This document shows, in pieces, positions 26,311 to 35,454 of a DNA stretch of 64,000 nt. The position numbers and the translations under genes are program-made. The notes beneath the pieces were generated by a model. That model was not told the origin of the DNA. It made no database searches and saw only the letters and a program-made list of their open reading frames with translations. The stretch is from Clostridiales bacterium. Its GTDB lineage: Bacteria > Bacillota > Clostridia > Saccharofermentanales > Saccharofermentanaceae. Each line of letters begins with the position of its first letter. Position 1 is the stretch's first letter. The DNA lies in NCBI GenBank assembly GCA_017962145.1, contig JAGCVX010000028.1:30118-94117 (forward strand), read 5' to 3'.

Positions 26311-26387
26311 AAAACCTCCTGGGCTGCAAGTTTGCGGACGAGCGTCAGCGAGGAGCGCTCTGTTCGCAGCCAAGCACAGGAGGTTTT
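26311..26387. terminator. Long branched hairpin downstream of tRNA-Arg
   Basis: AAAACCTCCTG (26311-26321) pairs with CAGGAGGTTTT (26377-26387), and inside it GGCTGC (26322-26327) pairs with GCAGCC (26366-26371). The inner loop holds GAGCGTC/AGCGCTC type pairings. T runs lie on both outer sides, so it can end the tRNA transcript on the minus strand. It is much longer than a standard terminator. Confidence 0.6.
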
Positions 26388-26396
26388 TCTTTTTGT

Positions 26397-26471
26397 TGGC
26401 GCTCCGAGCAGGAATCGAACCCGCATTGGCAGTACCGGAAACTGCAGTCCTATCCGTTGAACGATCGAAGC
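26397..26471 (-). tRNA. tRNA-Arg, anticodon CCG
   Basis: Cloverleaf by eye. Acceptor GCTTCGA (26471-26465) pairs with TCGGAGC; D stem GTTC/GGAC; anticodon stem GCAGT/ACTGC with the 7-base loop TTCCGGT (anticodon CCG, reads CGG); T stem GCGGG/CCTGC around TTCGAAT; discriminator G and an encoded CCA end. No flanking integrase gene is seen. Confidence 0.95.
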
Positions 26472-26543
26472 ATGTTCTTAGAAACAAAAGACATTATAGC
26501 GATTTCACCCTGGAAATTCAACATCACCATCAGGTCCGAGGAC

Positions 26544-27011
26544 TTAGCTCTGAGAACTTTTTTTGACGATTTCCTCGCTATCAAGAATGATGGTGAACGG
26601 TCCTTGATTTTCAATCGACACGGCCATGTCGGCTCCGAAGATGCCGGTCTGGACGATGGGGATCTCCTTTTTACAGGACTCGATAATGTACTCGTACAGT
26701 GCATTTGCCAGATCCGGCGCGCCTGCGTTGATAAAGGACGGGCGGTTGCCGTGGTGGCAGTCGGCGTAGAGCGTAAACTGGGAGATGAGAAGGAGACTTC
26801 CGGATGTGTCTTTGAGGCTTAAGTTGGTCTTTCCGTTTTCATCGCGGAAGATGCGAAGACCCAGAAGTTTTTTGACCATGGCGTCGGCGATCTCCTTTGT
26901 ATCTGTATTACATACACCTATAAATACAAGGAAGCCGTTCTCGATGGCGCCGACGGTTTTTCCTTCGACATCCACTTTGGCTGAGGTGACACGCTGGATC
27001 AAAAAACGCAT
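26544..27011 (-). CDS. dtd: D-aminoacyl-tRNA deacylase
   Basis: 155 aa. Removes D-amino acids (and Gly from tRNA-Ala) from tRNA in the cytosol. Typical start MRFLIQRVTSAKVDVEGK. Catalytic segments SGSLLLISQFTLYAD and NAGAPDLANALYE (the cross-dimer GP-type loop reads ENQGPFTIILDS at the end). Length normal. It lies next to tRNA-Arg, with no sign of joint control. Confidence 0.96.
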   Translation of the reverse strand: MRFLIQRVTSAKVDVEGKTVGAIENGFLVFIGVCNTDTKEIADAMVKKLLGLRIFRDENGKTNLSLKDTSGSLLLISQFTLYADCHHGNRPSFINAGAPDLANALYEYIIESCKKEIPIVQTGIFGADMAVSIENQGPFTIILDSEEIVKKSSQS

Positions 27012-27043
27012 AAAAAAGTACTCCTTTTTGACGGAATGTTATG

Positions 27044-27071
27044 TAGACAGCATATCAAAATGTGTTATAAT
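27044..27071 (+). promoter_or_regulatory. Promoter of the DUF1846 gene
   Basis: TAGACA (27044-27049), 16 bases, TATAAT (27066-27071). It gives a leader of about 110 bases. Confidence 0.65.
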
Positions 27072-27098
27072 TGCAAAGAGCCGTTGAAAAAGGCTGAC

Positions 27099-27136
27099 GA
27101 GCTTCTCGAAATCACGTGGAGAGAAGTTCTTTTTTT
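27099..27136 (+). terminator. Leader terminator ahead of the DUF1846 gene
   Basis: GAGCTTCTC (27099-27107) pairs with GAGAAGTTC (27121-27129), then seven T. It lies between the promoter and the ribosome site, so it would stop transcription inside the leader. A small GCC/GGC stem precedes it. This is the layout of an attenuator or riboswitch; no known riboswitch class was recognised. Confidence 0.6.
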
Positions 27137-27189
27137 ATGGAAAAACAGGAGGACGGTAGAGCGTCACTCCGCAAAGGGGCGTGAGAATA

Positions 27190-28674
27190 ATGTTTAAAGA
27201 AGGCTTTAGCAATGAAAAATACGTACAGATGCAGTCGCAGAAGATCCGAGATCGAATCGGGCAGTTCGGCGGTAAACTCTATCTGGAATTCGGCGGAAAG
27301 CTTTTTGACGATTACCACGCTTCGAGAGTACTTCCGGGCTTTGAACCGGACAGTAAAGTAAAGATGCTCCTTGCGCTCAAGGACGAAGTCGAGATCGTTA
27401 TCGCGATCAACGCGGATGCGATCGAGAAGAACAAGCGTCGTGGTGACCTGGGCATCACATACGATCAGGAAGTGCTCCGCCTGATCGATGCATTTACCGA
27501 GATCGGACTTTATGTCGGTTCGGTCACGATCACGCAGTATACCAACCAGCCTCTGGCTGAGCAGTTCGGTAAGAGACTGCGCCAGCTGGGCGTAAAAGTT
27601 TATAAGCAGTATCCGATCGCGGGCTATCCGATGAATGTACCGCTGATCGTAAGTGATGAGGGATACGGTAAGAACGAGTACATCGAGACCACACGTTCGC
27701 TCGTCGTCGTTACCGCTCCGGGCCCGGGTTCCGGAAAGATGGCGACCTGCCTTTCCCAGCTGTATCACGAAAACAGAAGAGGCATCAAGGCCGGCTATGC
27801 GAAGTTCGAGACATTCCCGATCTGGAGCATCCCGTTGAACCATCCTGTAAATATCGCATATGAGGCAGCCACCGCTGACCTGGCAGACGTGAACATGATC
27901 GACCCGTTCCACCTCGAGGCATACGGTGAGACCACAGTTAACTATAACCGTGACGTAGAGATCTTCCCGGTCGTAAATGCGATCTTTGAAAAGATCTACG
28001 GCGAGTCTCCGTACAAGAGCCCGACGGACATGGGCGTTAACATGGCAGGCTTTGCGATCGTCGATGACGAAGCATGTAGAGAAGCAAGTAAGCAGGAGAT
28101 CATCCGCCGTTACTTCCAGGCGAAGTGTATGGTACGTCAGGGCCTTTCCGAAGGTGCCGATGTCAGCAAGATCGAGCTTCTCATGAACAAGTCCGGTATC
28201 GAGGTCAACGACCGCCGCGTCGTAGGTGCCGCGCTGGTTCGTGCCGAGTCCACACATGGTCCGGCTGTTGCGCTTGAGCTTCCGGACGGACAGATCGTTA
28301 CCGGTAAGAATTCCGAGTTCCTCGGTGCTTCCGCAGCGGTCCTTCTCAATGCACTGAAAGTGCTTGGCGGTATCCAGCACGAGATTCCGTTGATCTCTCC
28401 TAACGTTATCGAGCCGATCCAGGATCTGAAGGTCAACCACATGGGCAACCACAACCCGAGACTGCATACTGATGAAGTTTTGATAGCGCTCGCCATGAGT
28501 GCGGCGACCAACCCGGTTGCGGAACTGGCGATGCAGCAGATCAACAACCTGCGCCACAGTGACGCGCACTCCACCACGATCCTTTCCGGCGTGGACGAGG
28601 GCGTCTTCAGAAAGCTCGGTGTCAACATCACCTGCGAACCTGAATACCAGAAGAAAAAACTGTATAATAAATAA
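27190..28674 (+). CDS. DUF1846 family protein
   Basis: 494 aa, normal for the family. Typical segments: [61 protein letters not shown] (P-loop-like), [30 protein letters not shown] and [18 protein letters not shown]. The family is widespread in Firmicutes, and a role in nucleotide or amino-acid metabolism has been suggested but not settled. The ATG at 27190 fits AAAGGGG 10 bases upstream better than the GTG at 27181. Expression probably passes through the leader terminator. Confidence 0.9.
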   Translation: MFKEGFSNEKYVQMQSQKIRDRIGQFGGKLYLEFGGKLFDDYHASRVLPGFEPDSKVKMLLALKDEVEIVIAINADAIEKNKRRGDLGITYDQEVLRLIDAFTEIGLYVGSVTITQYTNQPLAEQFGKRLRQLGVKVYKQYPIAGYPMNVPLIVSDEGYGKNEYIETTRSLVVVTAPGPGSGKMATCLSQLYHENRRGIKAGYAKFETFPIWSIPLNHPVNIAYEAATADLADVNMIDPFHLEAYGETTVNYNRDVEIFPVVNAIFEKIYGESPYKSPTDMGVNMAGFAIVDDEACREASKQEIIRRYFQAKCMVRQGLSEGADVSKIELLMNKSGIEVNDRRVVGAALVRAESTHGPAVALELPDGQIVTGKNSEFLGASAAVLLNALKVLGGIQHEIPLISPNVIEPIQDLKVNHMGNHNPRLHTDEVLIALAMSAATNPVAELAMQQINNLRHSDAHSTTILSGVDEGVFRKLGVNITCEPEYQKKKLYNK

Positions 28675-28710
28675 AGAACGAAACGACTACAAGTAATAAG
28701 GAGAACGACT

Positions 28711-29292
28711 ATGGCGATCTGTAAATTATGCAACCACGAAAATCCGGATGACAGCAAGTTCTGTCTGAACTGTGGAAATGCACTGGAGGATGTCATTTCG
28801 GATGCTTCCGCACAGAGTGCACCGGCACCTCAGCCGGAGGTCCTGCAGCCGACAACTGCCGAAGTGATCTCACAGACACCGGCCGTGATCCCGCCGGCTC
28901 CGGGTCAGCTTCCTCCGCAGGGACAGAGTGCTCCGCAGCCGCAGCCTTATGTTGCGGTGGAGGGACCAAATTCCCAGCACTATGAGAATGCAAACAGCGT
29001 ACCTTTCAACTATAGAGATCAGCAGGAATATGCACAGCGTATGGCAAACCCGAACAAGGTCGACCACGAAAACGTCTGTGTTCTGGCACTTGTTTTCGGT
29101 ATACTGGGATTCTTCTTTAACCCGCTTTATCTGATCAGCCTGACCGCGATCATCCTGGGTGTGATCGGACACGCAAATCAGGGTTCGAAAAAGACACTGG
29201 GCATGATCGGATGGATCCTCGGTATCTGTTCCTTTGTCACACAGCTGATCCTGGATATCTTCTGCACATTCGGCTTCGGTATCTTCTGCTGA
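28711..29292 (+). CDS. Zinc-ribbon membrane protein
   Basis: 193 aa. An N-terminal zinc ribbon with C4, C7, C18 and C21 (CKLCNHENPDDSKFCLNCGN) is followed by a Pro/Gln/Ala-rich linker (about 30-90). Two membrane helices at the C-terminus (VCVLALVFGILGFFFNPLYL and LGMIGWILGICSFVTQLIL) follow the DUF4190-like pattern. Role unknown. ATG after AAGGAGAACGACT. Confidence 0.75.
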   Translation: MAICKLCNHENPDDSKFCLNCGNALEDVISDASAQSAPAPQPEVLQPTTAEVISQTPAVIPPAPGQLPPQGQSAPQPQPYVAVEGPNSQHYENANSVPFNYRDQQEYAQRMANPNKVDHENVCVLALVFGILGFFFNPLYLISLTAIILGVIGHANQGSKKTLGMIGWILGICSFVTQLILDIFCTFGFGIFC

Positions 29293-29329
29293 TCCGAAAA
29301 AATCAGAGACTGTCCACCGGTATCGCGGC

Positions 29330-29797
29330 ATGACGGAAATGAAGAAAGAGAAAAATCGGCAGTGGATCGGATTTGGGGTTTGTACCCTGATCCTGGTCGC
29401 TGCCGTTTCTTTATACTTGATCCTCCATGGCGATCCGGGCGTGCTTTTTACCGGCCAGACCTCGTGCTATTTTTCAAGAAGATTCCATCTTTACTGTCCG
29501 GGCTGCGGAGGCACGCGCGCCGTATATCACTTCTTCCACGGCGAGTTTCTTTCTTCGCTTCTGTCCAACCCGATCCCGGTCTACGCGACAGTGCTTTTCG
29601 CACGGATCTATGTCGCGATTATCCATAACACGATCGGAAAAAACATCAGTAAAAGCAAGAGCAAAAAATGGCCCGTGATGTGCCGCTGGGAGATGTGGGG
29701 GATCTTAGTTGTTGTCATCGGTTTTTTCGTCTTCCGAAACCTCGCACTTGTTTTTCTGAAGTGGGATTTTCTCGGCAGCATGAAAGAATTCTGGTGA
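29330..29797 (+). CDS. DUF2752 membrane protein
   Basis: 155 aa. Three membrane helices and the family signature FHLYCPGCGGTRAVYHF between the first and second. Function unknown; often beside zinc-ribbon membrane proteins, as here. Start at 29330 or at the ATG at 29339; neither has a strong ribosome site. Confidence 0.88.
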   Translation: MTEMKKEKNRQWIGFGVCTLILVAAVSLYLILHGDPGVLFTGQTSCYFSRRFHLYCPGCGGTRAVYHFFHGEFLSSLLSNPIPVYATVLFARIYVAIIHNTIGKNISKSKSKKWPVMCRWEMWGILVVVIGFFVFRNLALVFLKWDFLGSMKEFW

Positions 29798-29826
29798 CGT
29801 AGTTTTTATTTCTTCTTCAAATGCAC

Positions 29827-30471
29827 TTACAGCAATTCCTGCCAGCTTCGTACGGCAAGAGTTGCTTCTTTTTGCATCAGCGGAAAGTCATGTTCCGATA
29901 CCGGATCGAAGATCCCGACAGTCTGAAATCCTCCCTTTTTCGCGCCGCGGACGGCAGCGAGGATGTCTTCAAATACCGCGCAGTTTTCCGGCTCGACACC
30001 CAGACGCGAGGCTGCGAGAAGATAGATATCCGGTTCGCCTTTTCCTCTGGTTACTTCGGTAGCAAGAGTGATGTTTTGGAAAAGCGGGATCAGGTCATGC
30101 GCCGAAAGGACCGCTTCGATATTCCGCTGTGGTTCCATCGAGGTTGCAACTGCCATGGGGATCCCTTTTTTAGAAAGCATCAACAGATATTCTTTGGCAA
30201 AAGGTTTCATCTGCACACGATGCATATAGTATTCTTCCGACATGGAAAACCAGATATCGATGACCTGCTGCGGTGTCTCGGAAAGGTGATAGCGGTCGAT
30301 GGTATAGCGGGCGCCTTCCTCCCATCCCATGCTCTTGATCGCGTCGGTATAATCCTGCGTCGCGACGTGTCCTCGTGCCGCGAGAAAATCACTGTCGATC
30401 TGCCGCCACAGCGTCATGGAATCGAAAAGCGTTCCATCCAGATCGAAGATTGCAGCCTGAGGTAAAAACAT
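29827..30471 (-). CDS. HAD-family hydrolase, beta-phosphoglucomutase-like
   Basis: 214 aa. Motif I FDLDGTLFDSM, motif II VATSME, motif III lysine in GKGEPDIYLLAA and motif IV VFEDILAAVRGAKKGGF. The alpha-helical cap after motif I fits the phosphatase/phosphomutase subfamily. Substrate unknown. It ends convergent with the DUF2752 gene (29 bases apart). Confidence 0.85.
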   Translation of the reverse strand: MFLPQAAIFDLDGTLFDSMTLWRQIDSDFLAARGHVATQDYTDAIKSMGWEEGARYTIDRYHLSETPQQVIDIWFSMSEEYYMHRVQMKPFAKEYLLMLSKKGIPMAVATSMEPQRNIEAVLSAHDLIPLFQNITLATEVTRGKGEPDIYLLAASRLGVEPENCAVFEDILAAVRGAKKGGFQTVGIFDPVSEHDFPLMQKEATLAVRSWQELL

Positions 30472-30688
30472 AAGATGACCATCCTGAAGTAATGTATTTT
30501 ACATCTGCGGGAAATGCACTTTTCCCCGAAAACATATGGCAAATTATAACATCTTCTGACATCTGCCGCCATATCGGGCAAATTTTCATGGCTCAATTCA
30601 CAAAAAGTTAATGTTTTACTCTTTCCATGCAGCCCGAAACATAGGATAATAACATTAGACTATCTTCGAGAGGACATTTTGGGGGAAG

Positions 30689-32560
30689 ATGGACAGCGAA
30701 AATCAAGATAATCAACCACAAGACCAGTCTTTCATAGAAAGATTTGTAGATTCGAGTCTTCATACCGGCACGGAGCAAAACCATGCCGCGCTTAAAATCG
30801 TGCTGTTTGTTCTGGCGTATGTCGGATTCGCAGCACTCAATCCGATGGTGGCTTTCGTACCGCAGCTTAACTTCCTGACGCCGGTTCGCGGTATCTTCTC
30901 CATGATCCAGCTTATGCTTTCCGTTCTGATCGTACAGTCTCTTCAGACGAAGGGCTATCGTGCGGTCGTTGTTGTCACGATCCTGCAGCTGGTCGCGACA
31001 CTTTTCGTATATCTTCGTTTCAACGACCAGTTCGCGATCAATGGTCTGGTCTCGACGATCCTGGGCCTGGTGATCGTAACGATCGTTATGGGATATAACC
31101 ATAAGATCGCAGTCGAGATCGAAAAGGTCGAGTCAAAAACACAGGCACTCGAAAAAGCCAATGGCGATCTTCGTCTTCGTGAAGAAGAGACCAAGCGTCA
31201 GAATTCCCTTCTTACGGAATATAACCGTGCCATGAAAGAAAACGAGGAAAGACTCTATCAGATGAATCACTACGATACACTGACCGGTCTTCCGAACCGC
31301 GTGAAGATCACAGACCGTATGGATCTTCTGATCAGTCTTCTGTCTCATAAGAAGATGCCGTTTGCCCTGATCTACATCGATCTGGATAATTTCAAAGCCA
31401 TCAACGACAGTGTCGGACATAAAGTCGGAGATCTCCTTTTGCAGGCAGTCAGCTCCCGCCTTATGACGATCATCGATCAGGACGACATGCTCGGCAGATG
31501 GGGTGGCGACAAGTTCGTACTCATCGTGCAGCGTCAGTTCTCGGACGAAGAGATGCTGACCTATGTCGAGAAGATCCGCGATTCTTTTGACATGCCGTTT
31601 GTGATCGAAGATGCAGAATATAAGACGACCGCGAGCTTTGGTATCGCGATCTTCCCGCAGGACGGTGTCACGTCTTCCGAACTGATCAAGTGCGCCGAGA
31701 CTGCCATGTACAAGGCAAAAGAATATGGTAAGAATATGGTGCAGTTCTTCCGAAAAGAAATGAAGGACGACATCATGCGCAAGATCAAGTATGAGAGCCG
31801 TCTCTTAAGCGCGATCAAGAACAATGAACTGTATCTTTGCTTCCAGCCGCAGTATGACATGAAGGAAAGAAAACTTCGCGGATTTGAGGCACTGTGCCGC
31901 TGGAATTCCGAAAAGTTCGGCGAAGTCAGTCCGTCTGAATTTATCCCGGTTGCCGAGTCCGTCGGCTTTATCGTTCCGCTGGGCGAGTGGGTCCTCGAAC
32001 AGGCCTGCCGTACTCTGATGCGCATCCAGGAACAATACAACTGGGAAGGCGTCATGTCCGTCAATATCTCGGCTGTACAGCTGATGTCCCCGATGTTCAT
32101 GCAGTCTGTCCGCCGCATCATCACCCGTACCCAGATCGACCCGAAATATCTCGAGTTCGAAGTTACGGAATCCGTCATGGTATCGAACGTAGACTACGCC
32201 ATCAAGATCTTAAAGGAGATTGCCGACATGGGTATCTCGGTCGCACTCGATGACTTCGGTACCGGTTATTCTTCTTTGAATTATCTCAAGCAGCTTCCGA
32301 TCCATGTACTTAAGATCGATAAGTCTTTCGTCGATGAACTGCCGCTGAAACAGAACCAGCGTCTCATGGTCGGTTCCATCATCGGTCTGGTTCACCAGAT
32401 GCATATCCACGTTGTCGCAGAAGGTGTCGACGACCGTCGTCAGCTCGATATCCTCACCAAGTACAGCTGCGATTATGTACAGGGTCATATCTGGGGACGC
32501 CCGGTCATCGAAAACGAGATCGAAAAGCTTTTCGCCCCGAAAACAACTGCCGAAAGTTAA
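30689..32560 (+). CDS. Membrane GGDEF-EAL protein (c-di-GMP phosphodiesterase, degenerate cyclase)
   Basis: 623 aa. Four N-terminal membrane helices (about 25-130) and a coiled coil (about 140-180) precede a GGDEF domain (about 195-355) and an EAL domain (about 370-615). The cyclase motif reads GGDKF, so the catalytic Glu is lost and synthesis is unlikely. EAL residues are complete: FEALCRW, NISA, EVTES, DDFGTGYSSL, KIDKSF, AEGV and YVQGH. It therefore probably degrades c-di-GMP, perhaps with GTP binding by the GGDEF domain as a switch. Ribosome site GGGGGAAG. Confidence 0.9.
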   Translation: MDSENQDNQPQDQSFIERFVDSSLHTGTEQNHAALKIVLFVLAYVGFAALNPMVAFVPQLNFLTPVRGIFSMIQLMLSVLIVQSLQTKGYRAVVVVTILQLVATLFVYLRFNDQFAINGLVSTILGLVIVTIVMGYNHKIAVEIEKVESKTQALEKANGDLRLREEETKRQNSLLTEYNRAMKENEERLYQMNHYDTLTGLPNRVKITDRMDLLISLLSHKKMPFALIYIDLDNFKAINDSVGHKVGDLLLQAVSSRLMTIIDQDDMLGRWGGDKFVLIVQRQFSDEEMLTYVEKIRDSFDMPFVIEDAEYKTTASFGIAIFPQDGVTSSELIKCAETAMYKAKEYGKNMVQFFRKEMKDDIMRKIKYESRLLSAIKNNELYLCFQPQYDMKERKLRGFEALCRWNSEKFGEVSPSEFIPVAESVGFIVPLGEWVLEQACRTLMRIQEQYNWEGVMSVNISAVQLMSPMFMQSVRRIITRTQIDPKYLEFEVTESVMVSNVDYAIKILKEIADMGISVALDDFGTGYSSLNYLKQLPIHVLKIDKSFVDELPLKQNQRLMVGSIIGLVHQMHIHVVAEGVDDRRQLDILTKYSCDYVQGHIWGRPVIENEIEKLFAPKTTAES

Positions 32561-32698
32561 GAAAAGCCCCTGTTAGGTCATAGGAGTTTGCTTTTTCTTG
32601 CGCTTTTTTGCCTTTCTCCCGTTCACTCGTTCCTTTTTAAAATCTTTGGGTGTATGCTAGTGCCATTGTAAACTGCAATATTATGCGGAGGTTTTCAT

Positions 32699-35311
32699 AT
32701 GGCAATGAAGCTTGCATTTTCAACACTGGCATGCCCTGAATGGTCCTGGAAGGATATCTATCCGATGGCCCATGACCTTGGCTATGCAGGTATCGAGATC
32801 CGCGGACTGGGTGAGGAGATCACTGCGTCCCATGCGAAACCGTTCCTTCCGTCGGAAGTGGACCGTACGATGGAAAACCTTAAAAAGCTAGGTCTGGAGA
32901 TCCCCTGTTTCTCCTCTAACTGTGTACTGGCATACGAAGACGGAGCAAAGATCGCTCCGTCCGAGATCGGTGAATATGTTGCACTGGCAAATAAGTGCGG
33001 TGCGAAATACGTTCGTATCCTTGCGGATGCGCATCCGGCACCGGAAGGTGAAGTGGATGACAGCAAGATCGTGTCGATCCTGAAGGATCTGGCTCCGCTC
33101 TGCGAAGGAAAAGATGTCACACTCCTCGTTGAGACAAACGGTGTGTATGCCGATACAGCCCGTCTGAGAAAGCTGATCGAATCTGTTGATTCTCCTTTCG
33201 TAAAAGTTCTGTGGGACGTACATCACCCGTTCCGTTATTTCGGCGAGTCCGTCGAGACAACATGGGCAAATGTCGGTGAGTATGTCTGCTACATCCACGT
33301 AAAAGATTCCATCAAGGAAGAAGACGGTTCCATCGCGTATCGTCTGCCGGGTCACGGTGATCTTCCGCTGGAAGCGCTTTTCGAGCTGCTCGATAAGAAC
33401 GGCTACGACGGATTCGTATCCCTCGAGTGGGTCAAGCGCTGGGCGAAGGAGATCGAGAGTGCCGCGATCGTATTCCCGCAGTTCATCAACTTCGTAAGAA
33501 CATGGGAAAAGACCAAGGGCACAAAGAAGGTCATCGAGCCTTCCAAGAAAGAGACAAAGGCACAGCTTCGTCCGGAGGCTCCGATCGAGGTCGTTCCTTC
33601 CAACATTAAATATGTAGAAAAAGGCAAGGGTCAGAGAATGTTCGAAAAGGATGTTCTCGTTGAGATGACATTCGGTCAGATGCTCGACAAGGTTGCAACC
33701 GAGTTCCCGGATCAGACCGCGTTTGCCTACACGATGCGTGACTATACAAGAACATACAGCGAGTTCAGAGATGACGTTGACCGCGTTTCCAAGATGCTCA
33801 TGGCGATGGGCGTCAAGAAGGATTCCCACGTTGCTCTCTGGGCAACCAACCGTCCGCAGTGGTTCCTGACATTCTGGGCCTGCGTACGTATCGGTGCGGT
33901 TCTGGTTACCGTTAACACAGCTTATAAGATCCACGAGATCGAGTACCTCCTGCGTCAGTCCGATTCCGACACACTCGTCATGATGGACGGCTACAAGGAC
34001 ATCAACTACGTAGAGATCGTCAACGAGATCTGTCCGGAACTGGCCAAGTCCAAGCCGGGCGAGATGGTCTCCGAGAGACTGCCGTTCTTAAAGAACGTTA
34101 TCACGATCGACAACCGTTACGACGGATGCTTCTTCTGGGACGATGAGTTCGAGACTGCGGACAGCAAGGTCACGGACGCTGAGCTTCGTGCCCTGATCGA
34201 CGCGACCGAGCCGGACGAAGTCTGCAACATGCAGTATACATCCGGTACGACAGGTTTCCCGAAGGGCGTTATGCTTACACATAGAAACGTTCTCAACAAC
34301 GGTAAATGCATCGGCGACTGCATGAATCTTTCGACGGAGGACCGTCTTCTGATCCAGGTTCCGATGTTCCACTGCTTCGGTATGGTACTTGCGATGACCG
34401 CTTCCGTAACGCACGGTGTAACCATGGTTCCGCTCGATTATTTCTCTCCGAGAAAAGTACTCGCATCCATTACCGCTCGTCGTGTTACCGCGATGCACGG
34501 TGTACCTACGATGTTTATCGCGCTTCTTGAGAATCCGGATTTCGCACAGACAGACTTCTCTTACATGAGAACAGGTATCATGGCCGGTTCTCCGTGCCCG
34601 ATCCCGGTTATGGAAGACGTAGTTAATAAGATGAACATGAAAGAGATCACGATCGTATACGGTCAGACCGAGGCTGCTCCGGGATGCACCCAGAGCCGTG
34701 TCGATGACTCCATCGAAGTTCGTGTACAGACAGTCGGTAAGGAACTTCCGGGTGTCGAGTGCCGCATCGTGGATCCTGCTACAAATGAAGTCCTGCCGGA
34801 TAACGTTGACGGTGAGTTCTGCGCTCGTGGTTACAACATCATGAAGGGCTACTACAAGATGCCTGAAGCAACCAAGGCCGCGATCGACGAAGATGGCTGG
34901 CTCCATACAGGTGACCTTGCCCGTCGTACACCGGAGGGTTACTACAAGATCACCGGTCGTATCAAGGACATGATCATCCGTGGTGGTGAGAATATCTACC
35001 CGAAGGAGATCGAAGAGTTCATCTATACACATCCTGATGTATCCGACGTACAGGTCATCGGTGTACCGGATGAGCAGTACGGTGAAGAGATCATGGCCTG
35101 CATCATCAAGAAGGAAGGTTCCACACTGACCGAAGATGAAGTAAAGAAGTATGTAAAAGACCATATGGCGAAGCATAAGACTCCTCGCTATGTAGCATTT
35201 GTAGATGCATTCCCGATGAACGCAGCAGGCAAGATCCTCAAGTTCAAGATGAGAGAAGATGCCGTTAAGATGCTCGGCCTCGAAAAAGCATCGAAGATCG
35301 AGACAGCGTAA
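32699..35311 (+). CDS. Fusion of a sugar-isomerase-like TIM barrel and an acyl-CoA synthetase
   Basis: 870 aa. Residues about 1-275 are a xylose-isomerase-like/AP endonuclease 2 barrel (FSTLACPEWSWKDIYPMAHD, YAGIEIRGL, LVETNGVYADT, VLWDVHHPFRYFG, YIHVKDS, VSLEWVKRW). Residues about 310-865 are an AMP-binding acyl-CoA ligase (YTSGTTGFPKGVMLTHRN, YGQTEAAPG, GWLHTGDLARR, IRGGENIYPKEIEEF, and the catalytic Lys in NAAGKILKFK). The join is continuous, with no stop or frame change. GGAGG lies 7 bases before the ATG. The substrates of both halves are unknown; the pairing suggests a sugar-derived acid or a side reaction in catabolism. Confidence 0.9.
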   Translation: MAMKLAFSTLACPEWSWKDIYPMAHDLGYAGIEIRGLGEEITASHAKPFLPSEVDRTMENLKKLGLEIPCFSSNCVLAYEDGAKIAPSEIGEYVALANKCGAKYVRILADAHPAPEGEVDDSKIVSILKDLAPLCEGKDVTLLVETNGVYADTARLRKLIESVDSPFVKVLWDVHHPFRYFGESVETTWANVGEYVCYIHVKDSIKEEDGSIAYRLPGHGDLPLEALFELLDKNGYDGFVSLEWVKRWAKEIESAAIVFPQFINFVRTWEKTKGTKKVIEPSKKETKAQLRPEAPIEVVPSNIKYVEKGKGQRMFEKDVLVEMTFGQMLDKVATEFPDQTAFAYTMRDYTRTYSEFRDDVDRVSKMLMAMGVKKDSHVALWATNRPQWFLTFWACVRIGAVLVTVNTAYKIHEIEYLLRQSDSDTLVMMDGYKDINYVEIVNEICPELAKSKPGEMVSERLPFLKNVITIDNRYDGCFFWDDEFETADSKVTDAELRALIDATEPDEVCNMQYTSGTTGFPKGVMLTHRNVLNNGKCIGDCMNLSTEDRLLIQVPMFHCFGMVLAMTASVTHGVTMVPLDYFSPRKVLASITARRVTAMHGVPTMFIALLENPDFAQTDFSYMRTGIMAGSPCPIPVMEDVVNKMNMKEITIVYGQTEAAPGCTQSRVDDSIEVRVQTVGKELPGVECRIVDPATNEVLPDNVDGEFCARGYNIMKGYYKMPEATKAAIDEDGWLHTGDLARRTPEGYYKITGRIKDMIIRGGENIYPKEIEEFIYTHPDVSDVQVIGVPDEQYGEEIMACIIKKEGSTLTEDEVKKYVKDHMAKHKTPRYVAFVDAFPMNAAGKILKFKMREDAVKMLGLEKASKIETA

Positions 35312-35407
35312 TACCTGTCCATCGTTTTATGATATAAAGCGGGCAACTTATGTACCGTTTCCGGCAACTCGCGTTTTGCCCTGTTGAATGCACTGTTTCC
35401 GGCTGAT

Positions 35408-35450
35408 ATCCTCCTTTTGTAATCGATCGAATCGATCACAGAAGGAGGAT
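35408..35450 (+). promoter_or_regulatory. Hairpin that contains the ribosome binding site of the ABC operon
   Basis: ATCCTCCTT (35408-35416) pairs with AAGGAGGAT (35442-35450), which is the Shine-Dalgarno site of the gene at 35455. Inner stems TTGT/ACAG and ATCGAT (35422-35427)/ATCGAT (35431-35436) extend it to about 19 bp with one mismatch. TTTTATG follows, so it may also act as a terminator for the gene upstream. Translation would need the hairpin opened. Confidence 0.7.
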
Positions 35451-35454
35451 TTTT

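Noticed and set aside
26221..26387. Hairpins read as integron attC sites or insertion-sequence ends
   Set aside because: No integrase, transposase or core-site motif nearby, and the stems do not share the expected box sequences.
27112..28569. 485-codon minus-strand frame opposite the DUF1846 gene
   Set aside because: Low-complexity His/Arg/Asp-rich translation typical of antisense frames in this genome; the plus-strand gene has family motifs and a promoter.
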